From assembly GCF_937123705.1 (NCBI RefSeq), contig NZ_CAKZKO010000037.1:1-64000 (forward strand): a stretch of 64,000 nt of DNA. The letters are read 5' to 3'. A program made the position numbers and the translations under genes. Numbering within the stretch: position 1 is the stretch's first letter; every line of letters starts with the position of its first letter. The DNA is from an uncultured Paraglaciecola sp. Its GTDB lineage: Bacteria; Pseudomonadota; Gammaproteobacteria; Enterobacterales; Alteromonadaceae. This document shows positions 1 through 8,730 of the stretch, in pieces. The notes beneath the pieces are model-generated. The model was given only the letters and a program-made list of their open reading frames with translations. It ran no database searches and was not told where the DNA came from.

Positions 1-75
1 GGTGGGTCGTGCTGGATTCGAACCAGCGACCAATTGATTAAAAGTCAACTGCTCTACCAACTGAGCTAACGACCC
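1..75 (-). tRNA. tRNA-Lys (anticodon UUU)
   Basis: Reverse complement folds as a standard cloverleaf: acceptor GGGTCGT pairs with ACGACCC, the D arm reads AGCTCAGTTGGTAGAGC, the anticodon loop is CTTTTAA with anticodon TTT (lysine), and the T arm carries GGTTCGAATCC. The CC of an encoded CCA tail is visible and the final A lies off the window edge, so the gene is complete but for that base. It lies 134 bp downstream of cpoB on the same strand; a lysine tRNA after tol-pal-cpoB is also the arrangement in E. coli. Confidence 0.97.
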
Positions 76-209
76 ATTTTCAATTTTTCTTTCCGCCTCA
101 CTGCGAGGGCGGCATATAATACTCAATTGAAATCTATGTGCAACCCAAATGACATGAATAATTCAATATTCTCAACTGTTTGCTGAAAAACCGAACAGCC
201 GAGTCTATT

Positions 210-956
210 TTAAAGCTCTTTGAGTCGCTTTTGTGCCAATTTAGCCGACGAAGAATTTGGGAAATCACGAATAACCTGCTCCCAAAGTTGTTTCGCACGA
301 GCAGTATTGGAACGCTCCATTTCTGTTACACCCAATTTTAACGTTGCATCCGCTCTTTTGCTTGATTCAGGATAATTCGAAATCAACGACTGAAACTGAC
401 CTCCTGCCCCTTCCCAATCTTGCTTATTAAATAATAACTGTCCCAACCAATAATGAGCATTAGGCACATAACTAGAGTCGGGGTAGTTTTGTAAGAAAGC
501 TTGAAATTCAGGAATGGCTTGATCATAAAGTCTATCTTTAAGTATCAAATTTACTGCTTTGTCATAAGCTTCATTTTCATTAGCAGATACTGGCACATCT
601 ACTTGCGTAGAGGCCGTATTGATGGCTGTAGTTGGTGCATTTGAGGGCTGCGCTTTAACCGCTGCTATTCGCTTATCTATTTCAAGATACAGCTCTCTTT
701 GACGTTGCAGGATTTTCTCTAACTGGTAATTTTGAACTTCTATGGCGCCACGAAGTTCATTCACTTCGTTTTGCATGATATCCAGTTGTTCTTGTTGACG
801 ATGCTGAGCTTCTGTTCGGGTCGAAAACTTTCTTTCAAGCTCAGAAATACGCTGTTCGCTACTACCTGTTGTCACATCTGACACAGGCGCAGGAGCCGCA
901 ATAACTGCGGCTCCATATAGTCCTAGCAAACTGATCGCTAAGGTGCGTTTTATCAT
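210..956 (-). CDS. cpoB: Cell division coordinator CpoB (YbgF), Tol-Pal associated
   Basis: Periplasmic protein that links peptidoglycan synthesis by PBP1B to outer-membrane constriction by the Tol machine. The 248-aa product has an N-terminal signal peptide ending near AAVIAAPA (residues 1-21), a charged coiled-coil stretch at about 35-105 (trimerisation region in the family), a low-complexity Thr/Ala linker, and three tetratricopeptide-type repeats at about 128-248 (YPDSSYVPNAHYWLGQL and similar). Length matches the family. It is the last protein gene of the tol operon, 12 bp after pal. No terminator is obvious between it and the tRNA. Confidence 0.95.
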   Translation of the reverse strand: MIKRTLAISLLGLYGAAVIAAPAPVSDVTTGSSEQRISELERKFSTRTEAQHRQQEQLDIMQNEVNELRGAIEVQNYQLEKILQRQRELYLEIDKRIAAVKAQPSNAPTTAINTASTQVDVPVSANENEAYDKAVNLILKDRLYDQAIPEFQAFLQNYPDSSYVPNAHYWLGQLLFNKQDWEGAGGQFQSLISNYPESSKRADATLKLGVTEMERSNTARAKQLWEQVIRDFPNSSSAKLAQKRLKEL

Positions 957-968
957 ATTATGCTTCTA

Positions 969-1532
969 TTATTGGTAAACCAAAACACCGCGACGGTTTT
1001 CAGCATAGGCCGCTTCAGACATATTGTTGTTAACTGGCTTTTCTTCACCATAAGAAACAACAGAAATTTGTGATGCGCTAACACCCGCATTCATTAAGTA
1101 GGTCTGCACAGACTTGGCACGAGATTCGCCCAATGCAATGTTATATTCAGGTGTACCACGGCTATCACAGTGACCTTCAATCACGACTGCTTGGCCTGTG
1201 TTTTTCACTAGGAATGCAGCATGTTGATCTAGGATGCTATAAAATTCAGAACTAATACTGGCACGATCAAAATCAAAATAAACCAACTGATTTCCCAATG
1301 CTACAATCTCTTGCTGCATCTCTTCTTCAGGTGTCAACATAGGTGCAACTGTACCCGTTTCAACCATCGCATTGCGTGCTTCTTGTGCTTTACGATCGGC
1401 TTCTGCTTGCTCTTGGGCAACTCTCGCTTCTTCAGCCGCTTGTGCTGCACTATCGTCAGTTGATGTACATGCCATCATAGTTACAACTGGAAGAGCAATA
1501 ACCAACCCTTTTAAAATTTTATTTAGTTGCAT
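969..1532 (-). CDS. pal: Peptidoglycan-associated lipoprotein Pal
   Basis: Outer-membrane lipoprotein that binds peptidoglycan and TolB. The reading frame is open up to 1595, but the start chosen is ATG at 1532 (MQLNKILKG): it is preceded by AGGA at the right spacing, gives a clean lipoprotein signal with the lipidated Cys at residue 22 (VVTMMAC), and avoids overlap with tolB. The product is then 187 aa. A short Ala/Glu-rich linker follows, then an OmpA-like domain (about 75-187) with the FDFDRASI start and the YNIALGESRAKSV peptidoglycan-binding helix. Between tolB and cpoB, as in other Gammaproteobacteria. Confidence 0.96.
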   Translation of the reverse strand: MQLNKILKGLVIALPVVTMMACTSTDDSAAQAAEEARVAQEQAEADRKAQEARNAMVETGTVAPMLTPEEEMQQEIVALGNQLVYFDFDRASISSEFYSILDQHAAFLVKNTGQAVVIEGHCDSRGTPEYNIALGESRAKSVQTYLMNAGVSASQISVVSYGEEKPVNNNMSEAAYAENRRGVLVYQ

Positions 1533-1573
1533 TTTTTTTCCTGTTTTTATCGGAGTTAAGTAAAATATAAAAA

Positions 1574-2944
1574 TTAACGTAAAAATGGTGACCAAGTCGG
1601 CGCTTTCACTTGGCCTTCGGCCGCTGGCAATAACGCTTTAAACCTGCCATCCAATGACACCAAAGATAAGACTTGCTTTCCTCGATGCAATGTACTGTAA
1701 ATAATCATACTGCCGTTTGGGGCAATACTAGGTGACTCATCTAAGTAGGTTTTAGTTAAAACCTGTAGATTGCCATTTGTTAAATCTTGCCGTGATATAT
1801 GGTAATTACCACGAGTACGATTCACCATTACCATCTGTTTACCATCTGGAGTAATTGTACCACCTAGGTTCATTTCGCCTTCAAAAGTCAGGCGTCGAAC
1901 CTTACCAGTAGCTAAATTTACGCGATAAATCTGAGGTTTACCACCCCGTTCTGAACTAAATATTAAGCTCTTACTATCTGGTGTCCAGCTTGGCTCAGTA
2001 TCAATAGCCCTATTTTTGGTTACTCTGCGTAGTCGTTTACTGGCAATATTCATCACATACAGTTCAGGATTACCGTCTTTTGATAACACCAATGCAAGGC
2101 TTTTACCGTCAGGAGAGAATTTTGGAGAACCATTGATACCGGAAAAACTGGTCATTTGGGTTCTTTTCATGGTGTAAATATCTTGAATAAATATTTGTGG
2201 TCGCTTGTTTTCAAAACTTACGTAAGCCAATTTGGTTCCGTCGGGAGACCAGGATGGTGACATTAAGGGCTCCAATGAACGCAACAAAGTGGTTTCGTTG
2301 GCACCATCATAGTCAGCGACTATCAATTGAAAAGGTAAGTTATGTTGCTCGTTATCACGCACTATTACATAGGCGATACGGGTTAAAAATGCGCCACGCT
2401 CACCCGTTAACTTTTCATATACCACATCACTAATTCGATGAGCATGACGTCTAAAGTCATTCCCCGAAATCGTCATTCTGCTTGCAGCTAATACATGATC
2501 ACTACTCGCAATCAACTTACCCGCACTTAATACTTGTGACTGCCCACCGGTAATTTGGCCTCGCAATACATCGATTAACTGGTAAGACACTGTATACCTA
2601 TCAATCCCCGACAATTCAACTTGTCCCACAAGCACCGCCTCAACGCCTTTCGACGCCCATGCGCTGTAATCCATTTCTTTATCAGAAGTAGGATATTGCG
2701 GCATTGCGCTGACATTCACTGGGTTAAATTTACCGCTGCGACGTAAGTCGGCGGCAATCACAGTGGTGATTTTCTCTGGCATAACCCCCTCACCAACCCA
2801 TTTAAATGGCACCACACCTATTGGCCTAGAGGTATCGACGCCCTCGCTAATAACAATTTCCAAAGTTGCAAAACTGTGAAAACTGACGCTGAAGATAAAA
2901 ATTGCAAACAATAATTGTTTCGTTATAGATAGTGTTTTAGACAT
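1574..2944 (-). CDS. tolB: Tol-Pal system translocation protein TolB
   Basis: Periplasmic protein that alternates between Pal and TolA during cell constriction. The 456-aa product has a signal peptide (residues 1-26, ending SFHSFA), an N-terminal alpha/beta domain (about 27-175) and a C-terminal six-bladed beta-propeller with repeated WD40-like/PD40 units ([42 protein letters not shown]). Its ATG shares one base with the TAA of tolA (TAATG), indicating translational coupling. Pal follows 41 bp downstream. Confidence 0.97.
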   Translation of the reverse strand: MSKTLSITKQLLFAIFIFSVSFHSFATLEIVISEGVDTSRPIGVVPFKWVGEGVMPEKITTVIAADLRRSGKFNPVNVSAMPQYPTSDKEMDYSAWASKGVEAVLVGQVELSGIDRYTVSYQLIDVLRGQITGGQSQVLSAGKLIASSDHVLAASRMTISGNDFRRHAHRISDVVYEKLTGERGAFLTRIAYVIVRDNEQHNLPFQLIVADYDGANETTLLRSLEPLMSPSWSPDGTKLAYVSFENKRPQIFIQDIYTMKRTQMTSFSGINGSPKFSPDGKSLALVLSKDGNPELYVMNIASKRLRRVTKNRAIDTEPSWTPDSKSLIFSSERGGKPQIYRVNLATGKVRRLTFEGEMNLGGTITPDGKQMVMVNRTRGNYHISRQDLTNGNLQVLTKTYLDESPSIAPNGSMIIYSTLHRGKQVLSLVSLDGRFKALLPAAEGQVKAPTWSPFLR

Positions 2945-3786
2945 TATAATTCTGGCTCTACGGTTAAATTAATTTCACGTAATTCTTGGTATACATCGTA
3001 TTCTTTAGATACAGGCAAAGTGTCAGATTTAAATACTGCAGCTTTAGCCGCTCGACAGAGAATGGTATTCCCACCCAACTCTTTGACTTGGGTGACTAAC
3101 CCATTAGATGCCAATCGAATATGTAAACGACAAGACTTTCCTTTCATTGCATCATCAACAATCAAGTTTCTCTGAATAGTTTGTTTAATCAAAGCTTGGT
3201 ATTTTTGCACTTCACTCAATACTTGTTTGTTTCTTCTCTGTTGCCTAGCGGCCTGCTCAACCTGAAGTTGCTCCTCGAGCATTTTTTCTTGTGCGGCTTT
3301 TTGTTTCGCTGCTTGTCGCTTTCTATCCGCTTCTTTTTTTGCTTGCTCTCGCTCTCGTTGCTGTTTTGCTTTTTTGGCTTGTTCTTCGGCTTTTCTTTTT
3401 TCTAACTTTTTGCGTTTACGTTCATTTTCTAATTGCTTGGCCTTTTCGCGCTTTTTTTTAGCCCGCGCCGCCACTGCCGCTTGTTCAGCTCTTTTCTTAT
3501 TCAATTGTTGCTGTTTACGTTTTTTTGCTGCATCGGCCGCTCTTTTCTCAATCGCTTGCAGCCGCTTTTGTTCTTTTAAAATCTTGGCCTTTTTAGCATC
3601 CTCGACTTTCTGTAATTGTTCTTGCAGTGCCTTGGCATCAACCACTATCGCTTCAATTATAGGTTGAACGTTTAATGGTTCAGGTGTCGTTTTGGGCATA
3701 GAAAAATGCCCACTTATTAACAAGCCAGCTATCACCATTACATGTAGAAACCCAGAAACAAAAAACGCTATACGTAACTTAGACAT
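2944..3786 (-). CDS. tolA: Cell envelope integrity protein TolA
   Basis: Inner-membrane protein spanning the periplasm that transmits TolQR force to TolB/Pal. The 280-aa product shows one transmembrane helix at about 7-26, a long Lys/Glu/Ala/Gln-rich helical region at about 50-185 (domain II), and a C-terminal domain III with Cys residues ([10 protein letters not shown] and TILCRAAK) that can form its disulfide. Shorter than E. coli TolA (421 aa), the difference lying in domain II, which varies in length in the family. One-base overlap with tolB, 8 bp after tolR. Confidence 0.94.
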   Translation of the reverse strand: MSKLRIAFFVSGFLHVMVIAGLLISGHFSMPKTTPEPLNVQPIIEAIVVDAKALQEQLQKVEDAKKAKILKEQKRLQAIEKRAADAAKKRKQQQLNKKRAEQAAVAARAKKKREKAKQLENERKRKKLEKRKAEEQAKKAKQQREREQAKKEADRKRQAAKQKAAQEKMLEEQLQVEQAARQQRRNKQVLSEVQKYQALIKQTIQRNLIVDDAMKGKSCRLHIRLASNGLVTQVKELGGNTILCRAAKAAVFKSDTLPVSKEYDVYQELREINLTVEPEL

Positions 3787-3794
3787 CTAGATGT

Positions 3795-4223
3795 TTAGCC
3801 TTCAGGCGGTGTAGTCATTAAGCCAACAGAAGGTGCCCCTGCTTTTTGCAATAACACCATCAATTGCACGACTTCACTATATGCCACTGCCCCATCACCT
3901 TTAACAACCACAGGCTTTTCAGGTTCCCTTTGCAGAATTTTAGCCACTAAGGTCGCCAAATATACAGCTGTCATGGGCTCTTTTTGGCTATTTCCCACAT
4001 TTAAATAATACTGACCTTTAGCGTCAACGGTGGCAATTAATGGCGGTTTTAACTCTTCTTCTAAGGGCTGGGCCTCAGCTTTGGGTAAATCAACTTTAAC
4101 ACCTTGGGTAATAAGTGGCGCCGTCACCATAAAAATAATCAGCAACACTAACATTACGTCTATATAAGGCACCACGTTAATTTCTGAAACTGGGCGTCTG
4201 CGCTTTCTAACATACATAATCAA
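3795..4223 (-). CDS. tolR: TolR, Tol-Pal proton-channel subunit
   Basis: ExbD/TolR family inner-membrane protein that with TolQ forms the proton-driven motor energising TolA. The 142-aa product has a short basic cytoplasmic N-terminus (RKRRRPVSEIN), a single transmembrane helix at about 20-40 carrying the essential Asp in PYIDVMLVLLIIF, and a periplasmic domain. Length is the family norm. Lies 5 bp after tolQ and 8 bp before tolA. Confidence 0.97.
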   Translation of the reverse strand: MIMYVRKRRRPVSEINVVPYIDVMLVLLIIFMVTAPLITQGVKVDLPKAEAQPLEEELKPPLIATVDAKGQYYLNVGNSQKEPMTAVYLATLVAKILQREPEKPVVVKGDGAVAYSEVVQLMVLLQKAGAPSVGLMTTPPEG

Positions 4224-4228
4224 TCAAC

Positions 4229-4939
4229 CTATGCAGTAGGCTGGGTTGATTGTGAAGGTTCTGCACCCGATGCCAATGCTTGCCTGTGTAGGATGCTGGA
4301 AAACTCTTCCATAAAATTGCCGTAGCTATTTTCTAGTTTTTCAACTTGATGACTAAATCTGTTGTAGGCAATAACGGCAGGAATAGCGGCAAATAGTCCC
4401 ATTGCCGTGGCTATTAGTGCTTCAGCGATACCCGGTGCGACCATTGCTAATGTGGCTTGTTGTTGTCCACCTAAGGCAATAAACGAATTCATGATCCCCC
4501 ACACAGTACCGAATAAACCAATGTAAGGGCTAATTGAACCCGTGGTTGCTAAAAAAGGTAAGCGATTTTCTAAGCGGTCAATTTCACGGGACAATGCCAC
4601 CCGCATCGCTCTTGATGTACCTTCCATAATGGCCACTGCTGGTGTACTAGTGTTTTTTCGTGAGCGTACAAATTCTTTAAAACCAGCGCAAAACATACTG
4701 GCCATACCTTCTAAAGACTGGCGCGCCGCTAATTCTTGATAAAAGCGGTTCAAGTCGACACCAGACCAAAATTTATCTTCAAACTTTTTCATTTCTGAAC
4801 GAGCAAAACGTAACGCACGGTTACGTTCGAAAATAAATGCCCATGAGGCAACCGATGCAGCAAGTAACAACAACATCACTAGTTGCACCAGCAAACTGGC
4901 TTCTAGAATGAGATCAACAAAAGATAACTCAGATGACAC
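4229..4939 (-). CDS. tolQ: TolQ, Tol-Pal proton-channel subunit
   Basis: MotA/TolQ/ExbB family inner-membrane protein. The 236-aa product has a first hydrophobic helix at about 14-36, a cytoplasmic loop, and two further membrane segments in the second half, with the typical [19 protein letters not shown] and [15 protein letters not shown] motifs where the channel-lining Thr/Ser residues sit. Its start overlaps the end of ybgC by 11 bp, supporting co-transcription from ybgC. Confidence 0.97.
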   Translation of the reverse strand: MSSELSFVDLILEASLLVQLVMLLLLAASVASWAFIFERNRALRFARSEMKKFEDKFWSGVDLNRFYQELAARQSLEGMASMFCAGFKEFVRSRKNTSTPAVAIMEGTSRAMRVALSREIDRLENRLPFLATTGSISPYIGLFGTVWGIMNSFIALGGQQQATLAMVAPGIAEALIATAMGLFAAIPAVIAYNRFSHQVEKLENSYGNFMEEFSSILHRQALASGAEPSQSTQPTA

Positions 4940-5333
4940 GTGAAAATTCCCCTAATATTTGCTTTGGAATAGCTTGTGGCTTCATATTGGATAAATTGAC
5001 ACAAGCAACCCTAATTAATGCGCTAACTAAACACTGTCCATTTGGACTTTTTATTAATTGTTTGAAGACTAAACTAGCACGTTTCAATTCTACTATTTCA
5101 GACTCAATACACAACAATTCATTGAAACGAGCCGGCCCATGATTATCCATTTCAACCCGTTTGACGACAAAACCCACAGAACGTTCCAAAAGGGTGTGTT
5201 GTTCTGTACCCATTTGTCTTAACCACTCTGTTCTGGCGCGCTCAAAGAATTTAAGATAGTTAGCATAATAAACTATACCACCCGCATCTGTGTCTTCGTA
5301 ATACACTCTCACCTTGTGTTTATGTTGTTTCAT
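4929..5333 (-). CDS. ybgC: Acyl-CoA thioesterase YbgC (tol-pal operon)
   Basis: Hotdog-fold thioesterase that hydrolyses acyl-CoA or acyl-ACP thioesters and is the conserved first gene of tol-pal operons; its role in Tol function is unclear. The 134-aa product has the 4-hydroxybenzoyl-CoA-thioesterase-type signature [19 protein letters not shown] at about 11-29 with the catalytic Asp, followed by ERARTEWL. Overlaps tolQ by 11 bp. The promoter of the operon should lie in the AT-rich stretch just above 5333; no convincing -35/-10 pair was picked on the minus strand. Confidence 0.95.
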   Translation of the reverse strand: MKQHKHKVRVYYEDTDAGGIVYYANYLKFFERARTEWLRQMGTEQHTLLERSVGFVVKRVEMDNHGPARFNELLCIESEIVELKRASLVFKQLIKSPNGQCLVSALIRVACVNLSNMKPQAIPKQILGEFSRVI

Positions 5334-5726
5334 AGTAAAAATACGGAAATAAGCCTAAAAACAAACTGAATTTTACATCTCAACTCAATAAAAAAATACC
5401 ACATCTATGAATTGTTATGCTATCAATCATTCGACACTCAAAAACTAAAAATATAAAAACACCTGTTTAAAGCGGCGCTGGGCATATGTTCTAACAATAT
5501 TAAATGAAACCTTAGTTGCCATAAAGCATGAATAGTTATTCACCTTACGCAGCAAGCAAAAAATAACTAAAGCAATACAAATAGTAATAGAACAAAAAAG
5601 CACCCTACTTATAATAACCTTAATTTTCAACACCTTAAAAAGTAAATGCGATGTTAAAATTACTTTTAAATTTTTTTACATAAATAACGCATTAGTTTTT
5701 CTAATCATTAAGGGAATTTATTTCAA
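5334..5726. other. AT-rich intergenic stretch upstream of ybgC
   Basis: No gene can be supported here. A 62-codon open frame on the minus strand (5445-5633) encodes a hydrophobic peptide, but it begins at GTG/TTG without a Shine-Dalgarno at proper spacing, so it is not called. The segment should hold the minus-strand promoter for ybgC-tol-pal. The adjoining 5727-5891 holds the candidate small RNA described separately. Confidence 0.5.
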
Positions 5727-5754
5727 TTGAAAATTTGCTGCATGCATCTACAAT
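5727..5754 (+). promoter_or_regulatory. Sigma-70-like promoter of the candidate sRNA
   Basis: TTGAAA at 5727-5732 and TACAAT at 5749-5754 are separated by 16 bp on the plus strand, close to consensus. No plus-strand protein gene follows; instead a strong intrinsic terminator lies about 130 bp downstream. Predicted start is about 5761. The same bases also contain the inverted repeat 5738-5762, so a protein could bind it or it could be a hairpin in a read-through RNA. Confidence 0.5.
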
Positions 5755-5767
5755 GCACGCAGTTTTT
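5738..5767 (+). terminator. Possible hairpin with short T-tract
   Basis: CTGCATGCA (5738-5746) pairs with TGCACGCAG (5754-5762) with one A-C mismatch and a 7-nt loop, followed by TTTTT. This would act as an intrinsic terminator on plus-strand transcripts arriving from upstream. It overlaps the -10 of the sRNA promoter, so both readings may not hold. Confidence 0.35.
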
Positions 5768-5891
5768 GAACGCACATTATTATTTTCATTTTCTGTAAAA
5801 AATGTTGTGCCTTGTTTATAGACCTGTTCCCTGGATTTATTTCCCTTGACACTAGTTGTTTGGCCCACATCTTATATGTGGGTTTTTTTTT
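5761..5891 (+). ncRNA. Candidate small regulatory RNA (orphan transcript, ~131 nt)
   Basis: A predicted transcript of about 131 nt starts from the TTGAAA-N16-TACAAT promoter and ends at the perfect terminator at 5864-5891 with nine T residues. It has no credible open reading frame. The 5' part is A/U-rich (ATTATTATTTTC) and can form a weak stem between GCAC (5771-5774) and GTGC; the terminator plus long U tail is typical of Hfq-dependent sRNAs. No known family (6S, Spot 42, RyhB, CsrB) was recognised. It lies between ybgC and ruvB, both on the other strand. Confidence 0.45.
5864..5891 (+). terminator. Rho-independent terminator (plus strand)
   Basis: CCCACAT (5864-5870), loop CTTAT, ATGTGGG (5876-5882), then nine T (5883-5891). 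The T-tract is on the plus strand only, so it does not efficiently serve ruvB, which reads the other way. This orientation is the main argument for a plus-strand transcript here. Confidence 0.8.
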
Positions 5892-5925
5892 GTCTAAAAT
5901 TCACGCTACCAACCCAGCCTAAAAA

Positions 5926-6933
5926 TTAATCTACTGAATAATCTTTACCAAAGTGTAAAAAAGCTCGTTGTGAAGCTATACGCCCTCTAGGGGTGCGTTG
6001 TAAAAATCCTTGCTGGATCAAAAAAGGTTCAATCACATCTTCTATGGTTTCTCTTTCTTCACCTATAGCGGCTGCCAAGTTGTCTAAACCCACAGGGCCT
6101 CCCATAAAAGTATCGATAATGGCTAGCAGTAACTTGCGATCCATATAATCTAGGCCTTCTTTATCCACGTCCAAAATATCCAAGGCTTGGCTTGCCACAT
6201 CAAGGGTGATATTGCCGTCGGCTTTGACTTCTGCAAAGTCTCGAACTCGGCGCAATAAACGATTACTAATACGCGGGGTGCCACGAGAACGTCTTGCTAC
6301 TTCTAGGGCGCCTTCTTGTTGTAAGCTTAAGTTTAAGTAACTGGCTGAGCGTTCAACAATTTTGGTGAGATCTTTGATCTTATAAAACTCAAGACGCTGC
6401 ACTATGCCAAAGCGATCTCGCAGCGGTGAGGTTAACGAGCCTGCTCTTGTCGTCGCTCCAATAAGTGTAAAAGGTGGTAATTCTAATTTGATAGAGCGCG
6501 CGGCTGGGCCTTCACCTATCATAATGTCCAGTTGATAATCTTCCATGGCTGGATACAGGATCTCTTCTACCACTGGGCTCAAACGATGAATTTCATCAAT
6601 AAACAACACATCGTTTTCTTCAAGATTAGTTAACAGCGCGGCAAGATCGCCTGCCTTTTCTAATACCGGTCCCGAGGTGGTTTTAATGTTCACACCCATC
6701 TCATTAGCCACAATATTCGCTAAGGTGGTTTTACCTAACCCCGGCGGCCCAAAAATTAATAAGTGATCGAGAGCATCGTTACGCTTTCGCGCCGCCTCTA
6801 TAAAAATGTCCATTTGCGAGCACACGTGATCTTGCCCCGTATAATCGGCCAACATTTTGGGTCGAATGGCGCGATCAACAGCTTCATCTTCATGGCTAGC
6901 GGTGGGTTTGATTATACGATCAGCTTCAATCAT
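5926..6933 (-). CDS. ruvB: Holliday junction branch migration helicase RuvB
   Basis: AAA+ ATPase that, with RuvA, drives branch migration of Holliday junctions. The 335-aa product has Walker A ([10 protein letters not shown], about 62-71), Walker B (FIDEIHRL), sensor 1 (GATTRAG), the arginine-finger region (LRDRFG) and a C-terminal winged helix ending QRTPRGRIA. Length equals the family norm. Downstream of ruvA by 107 bp. No CTGT-N8-ACAG LexA box was found in that gap. Confidence 0.98.
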   Translation of the reverse strand: MIEADRIIKPTASHEDEAVDRAIRPKMLADYTGQDHVCSQMDIFIEAARKRNDALDHLLIFGPPGLGKTTLANIVANEMGVNIKTTSGPVLEKAGDLAALLTNLEENDVLFIDEIHRLSPVVEEILYPAMEDYQLDIMIGEGPAARSIKLELPPFTLIGATTRAGSLTSPLRDRFGIVQRLEFYKIKDLTKIVERSASYLNLSLQQEGALEVARRSRGTPRISNRLLRRVRDFAEVKADGNITLDVASQALDILDVDKEGLDYMDRKLLLAIIDTFMGGPVGLDNLAAAIGEERETIEDVIEPFLIQQGFLQRTPRGRIASQRAFLHFGKDYSVD

Positions 6934-7040
6934 GTTGTTTTATAAATCATTATTAATAGTGTTTTTTTATACAGTAACAAAAATATTGAAAGGCGTCTGT
7001 AAAAGACTGACAGCAATTCGTTTTTTTAGGCTTTGTGGTG

Positions 7041-7664
7041 CTATGCCATGGCCCTTAAGGCTTCGCGAATAAGAGTTTCACTGTTGATATCGTCTTTATA
7101 CACAGCATTAATTACCTTACTGGCTTGGGCGGCTTTATAGCCTAAGGCAAGCAAGGCACTTAGTGCCTCTTCTTTAGCGTCGGTACGTTGCACAAAGGTA
7201 TTTTCAACAGGCAAGTCAGGGCTAAGATGCACAGTTTCGCCATAACCTTGCTCTTTAGCCAACTTACTGAGTCTATCGCGCATTTCAATTACTAGGCGTT
7301 CGGCCGTCTTTTTACCAACACCGGGAAGCTTTGTAAGCCCTGTTACATCTTCCATACTCACACATTGCATAAACTGTTGAGCGTTCATACCTGACAATAT
7401 GGTGAGGGCTAGCTTTGGCCCCACACCACTGGCTTTTATAAGCTCCCTAAAGACTGCCCGCTCTTGTTTATTGGCAAAACCAAACAATAATTGTGCATCT
7501 TCTCGCACCACAAAATGAATACATAGATTGGCTTCTTCACCAATTTCGGGCAATTGATAAAAGCTGGTCATGGGCACTTGTACTTCGTACCCCACGCCTC
7601 CTGCTTCAATCAAAACTTCTGGTGGCTGTTTCTCAACCAATATGCCACGAATATTACCTATCAT
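7041..7664 (-). CDS. ruvA: Holliday junction DNA helicase subunit RuvA
   Basis: Tetrameric Holliday-junction binding protein that loads RuvB. The frame is open upstream to 7802, but that extension runs through the end of ruvC; the start chosen is ATG at 7664 (MIGNIRGIL), with AAGGA upstream and the canonical family N-terminus. The product is 207 aa: OB-fold domain I (1-63), tandem helix-hairpin-helix domain II ([15 protein letters not shown] and [16 protein letters not shown]), and a flexible linker to domain III (about 158-207) that touches RuvB. Confidence 0.97.
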   Translation of the reverse strand: MIGNIRGILVEKQPPEVLIEAGGVGYEVQVPMTSFYQLPEIGEEANLCIHFVVREDAQLLFGFANKQERAVFRELIKASGVGPKLALTILSGMNAQQFMQCVSMEDVTGLTKLPGVGKKTAERLVIEMRDRLSKLAKEQGYGETVHLSPDLPVENTFVQRTDAKEEALSALLALGYKAAQASKVINAVYKDDINSETLIREALRAMA

Positions 7665-7695
7665 TTTGTTTCCTTGAATGTGCTCATACAACGTA

Positions 7696-8217
7696 TTAAC
7701 GCAAGCGACCGCGCACCGTTTTAGTGGCTTGACCCGACATTTTAATGAGACTTTGTTGAGTATGGTTGTGACATAAAGCCACAGCCAGAGCATCAGCAGC
7801 ATCGGCTTGAGGTTTGGCAGCTAAACTTAATAAATAGCTCACCATATGTTGCACTTGGGACTTATCGGCACTGCCTTTACCTACTACTGCTTGTTTAATT
7901 TGTCTGGCGGAATATTCGGCAACGGGCAAATCAAAGGTAGTGGCGGCAACAATAGCAGCGCCCCGAGCTTGGCCTAACTTTAAGGCTGAATCGGGGTTTT
8001 TAGCCATAAACACTTGTTCGATGGCAAACTCAGTGGGCTTAAATTGTTGAATAATCTCACTTACACCATCAAAAATTTGCTTTAAACGTGCGGCTAATTC
8101 ATCACCTTGCACCCGAATACACCCACTGCCAATATACTCGGATTTTTGCCCGACTTTTTTGATCACGCCATAACCGGTTATGCGTGAACCAGGATCGATC
8201 CCTAAAATAATCGCCAT
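7696..8217 (-). CDS. ruvC: Crossover junction endodeoxyribonuclease RuvC
   Basis: RNase H-fold endonuclease that resolves Holliday junctions by symmetric cuts. The 173-aa product carries the acidic catalytic set D8 (GIDPGS), E67 (AIEQVF), D139 and D142 ([11 protein letters not shown]). Length is the family norm. It is followed by ruvA (gap 31 bp) and ruvB, and preceded by nudB (gap 51 bp), so the ruvC-ruvA-ruvB order matches the complete resolvasome operon. Confidence 0.98.
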   Translation of the reverse strand: MAIILGIDPGSRITGYGVIKKVGQKSEYIGSGCIRVQGDELAARLKQIFDGVSEIIQQFKPTEFAIEQVFMAKNPDSALKLGQARGAAIVAATTFDLPVAEYSARQIKQAVVGKGSADKSQVQHMVSYLLSLAAKPQADAADALAVALCHNHTQQSLIKMSGQATKTVRGRLR

Positions 8218-8268
8218 TACCTTAAATCACCATTTATCAAGGCAGTTTGGTGACAACACCTTGTAAAA

Positions 8269-8718
8269 CTATGCTCTGGCATCGGGTACATATAAAGCAA
8301 TGGCCTCGCGATTAGTGTCTGACCATACTTTTTGCATAGCAGAAGATTTATCTAACCATAAATAAGCTGAATGCTCTGTCAACTTTATTTGCTGTTGGCT
8401 GGAGACTTCAAGAGCGAAAACATGCTCGGTATTAAAACGGGTGTTTGGAGGATAACGGTGTTTCCAGCGGTCGCGAATTTCATAAGTGTTGATTTTTTGG
8501 CAATCTAGCAACTTATAGCCATGCTGCTTAATATCTATGCCAGTTTCTTCAAGCACTTCGCGCTTTGCTGTTTGAATGGGTGTTTCGCTGGGCTCTAATG
8601 TGCCTGTAACGGATTGCCAAAACATGGGATCATCATTGCGCTGCATTACCAACACCTGCCCTAACGCGTTATACACAACCGTTAAGGCAGACTTGGGAAT
8701 ACGATACTTAGATGGCAT
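8269..8718 (-). CDS. nudB: Dihydroneopterin triphosphate diphosphatase NudB
   Basis: Nudix hydrolase that removes pyrophosphate from dihydroneopterin triphosphate in folate synthesis. The 149-aa product contains a full Nudix box (G-x5-E-x7-REVLEETGID) at about residues 39-61. Length (E. coli 150 aa), the N-terminus and the position directly after aspS and before ruvC all match nudB. Lies 12 bp after aspS. Nudix enzymes are often promiscuous, so substrate rests on synteny and similarity. Confidence 0.9.
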   Translation of the reverse strand: MPSKYRIPKSALTVVYNALGQVLVMQRNDDPMFWQSVTGTLEPSETPIQTAKREVLEETGIDIKQHGYKLLDCQKINTYEIRDRWKHRYPPNTRFNTEHVFALEVSSQQQIKLTEHSAYLWLDKSSAMQKVWSDTNREAIALYVPDARA

Positions 8719-8730
8719 TAAAAGGCTAAA

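Noticed and set aside
3181..3667. Plus-strand Cys/Phe/Ser-rich open frames across tolA
   Set aside because: They are antisense shadows of the Lys/Glu/Ala-rich TolA coiled coil, with no ribosome-binding sites.
5445..5633. 62-codon hydrophobic open frame upstream of ybgC
   Set aside because: It starts at GTG/TTG without a properly spaced ribosome-binding site, is AT-biased, and lies where the tol promoter is expected.
6990..7020. Possible LexA box (CTGT...ACAG) in the ruvA-ruvB gap
   Set aside because: The spacing between CTGT and ACAG is 9 bp, not 8, and the site lies inside the ruvAB gap rather than before ruvA or ruvC.
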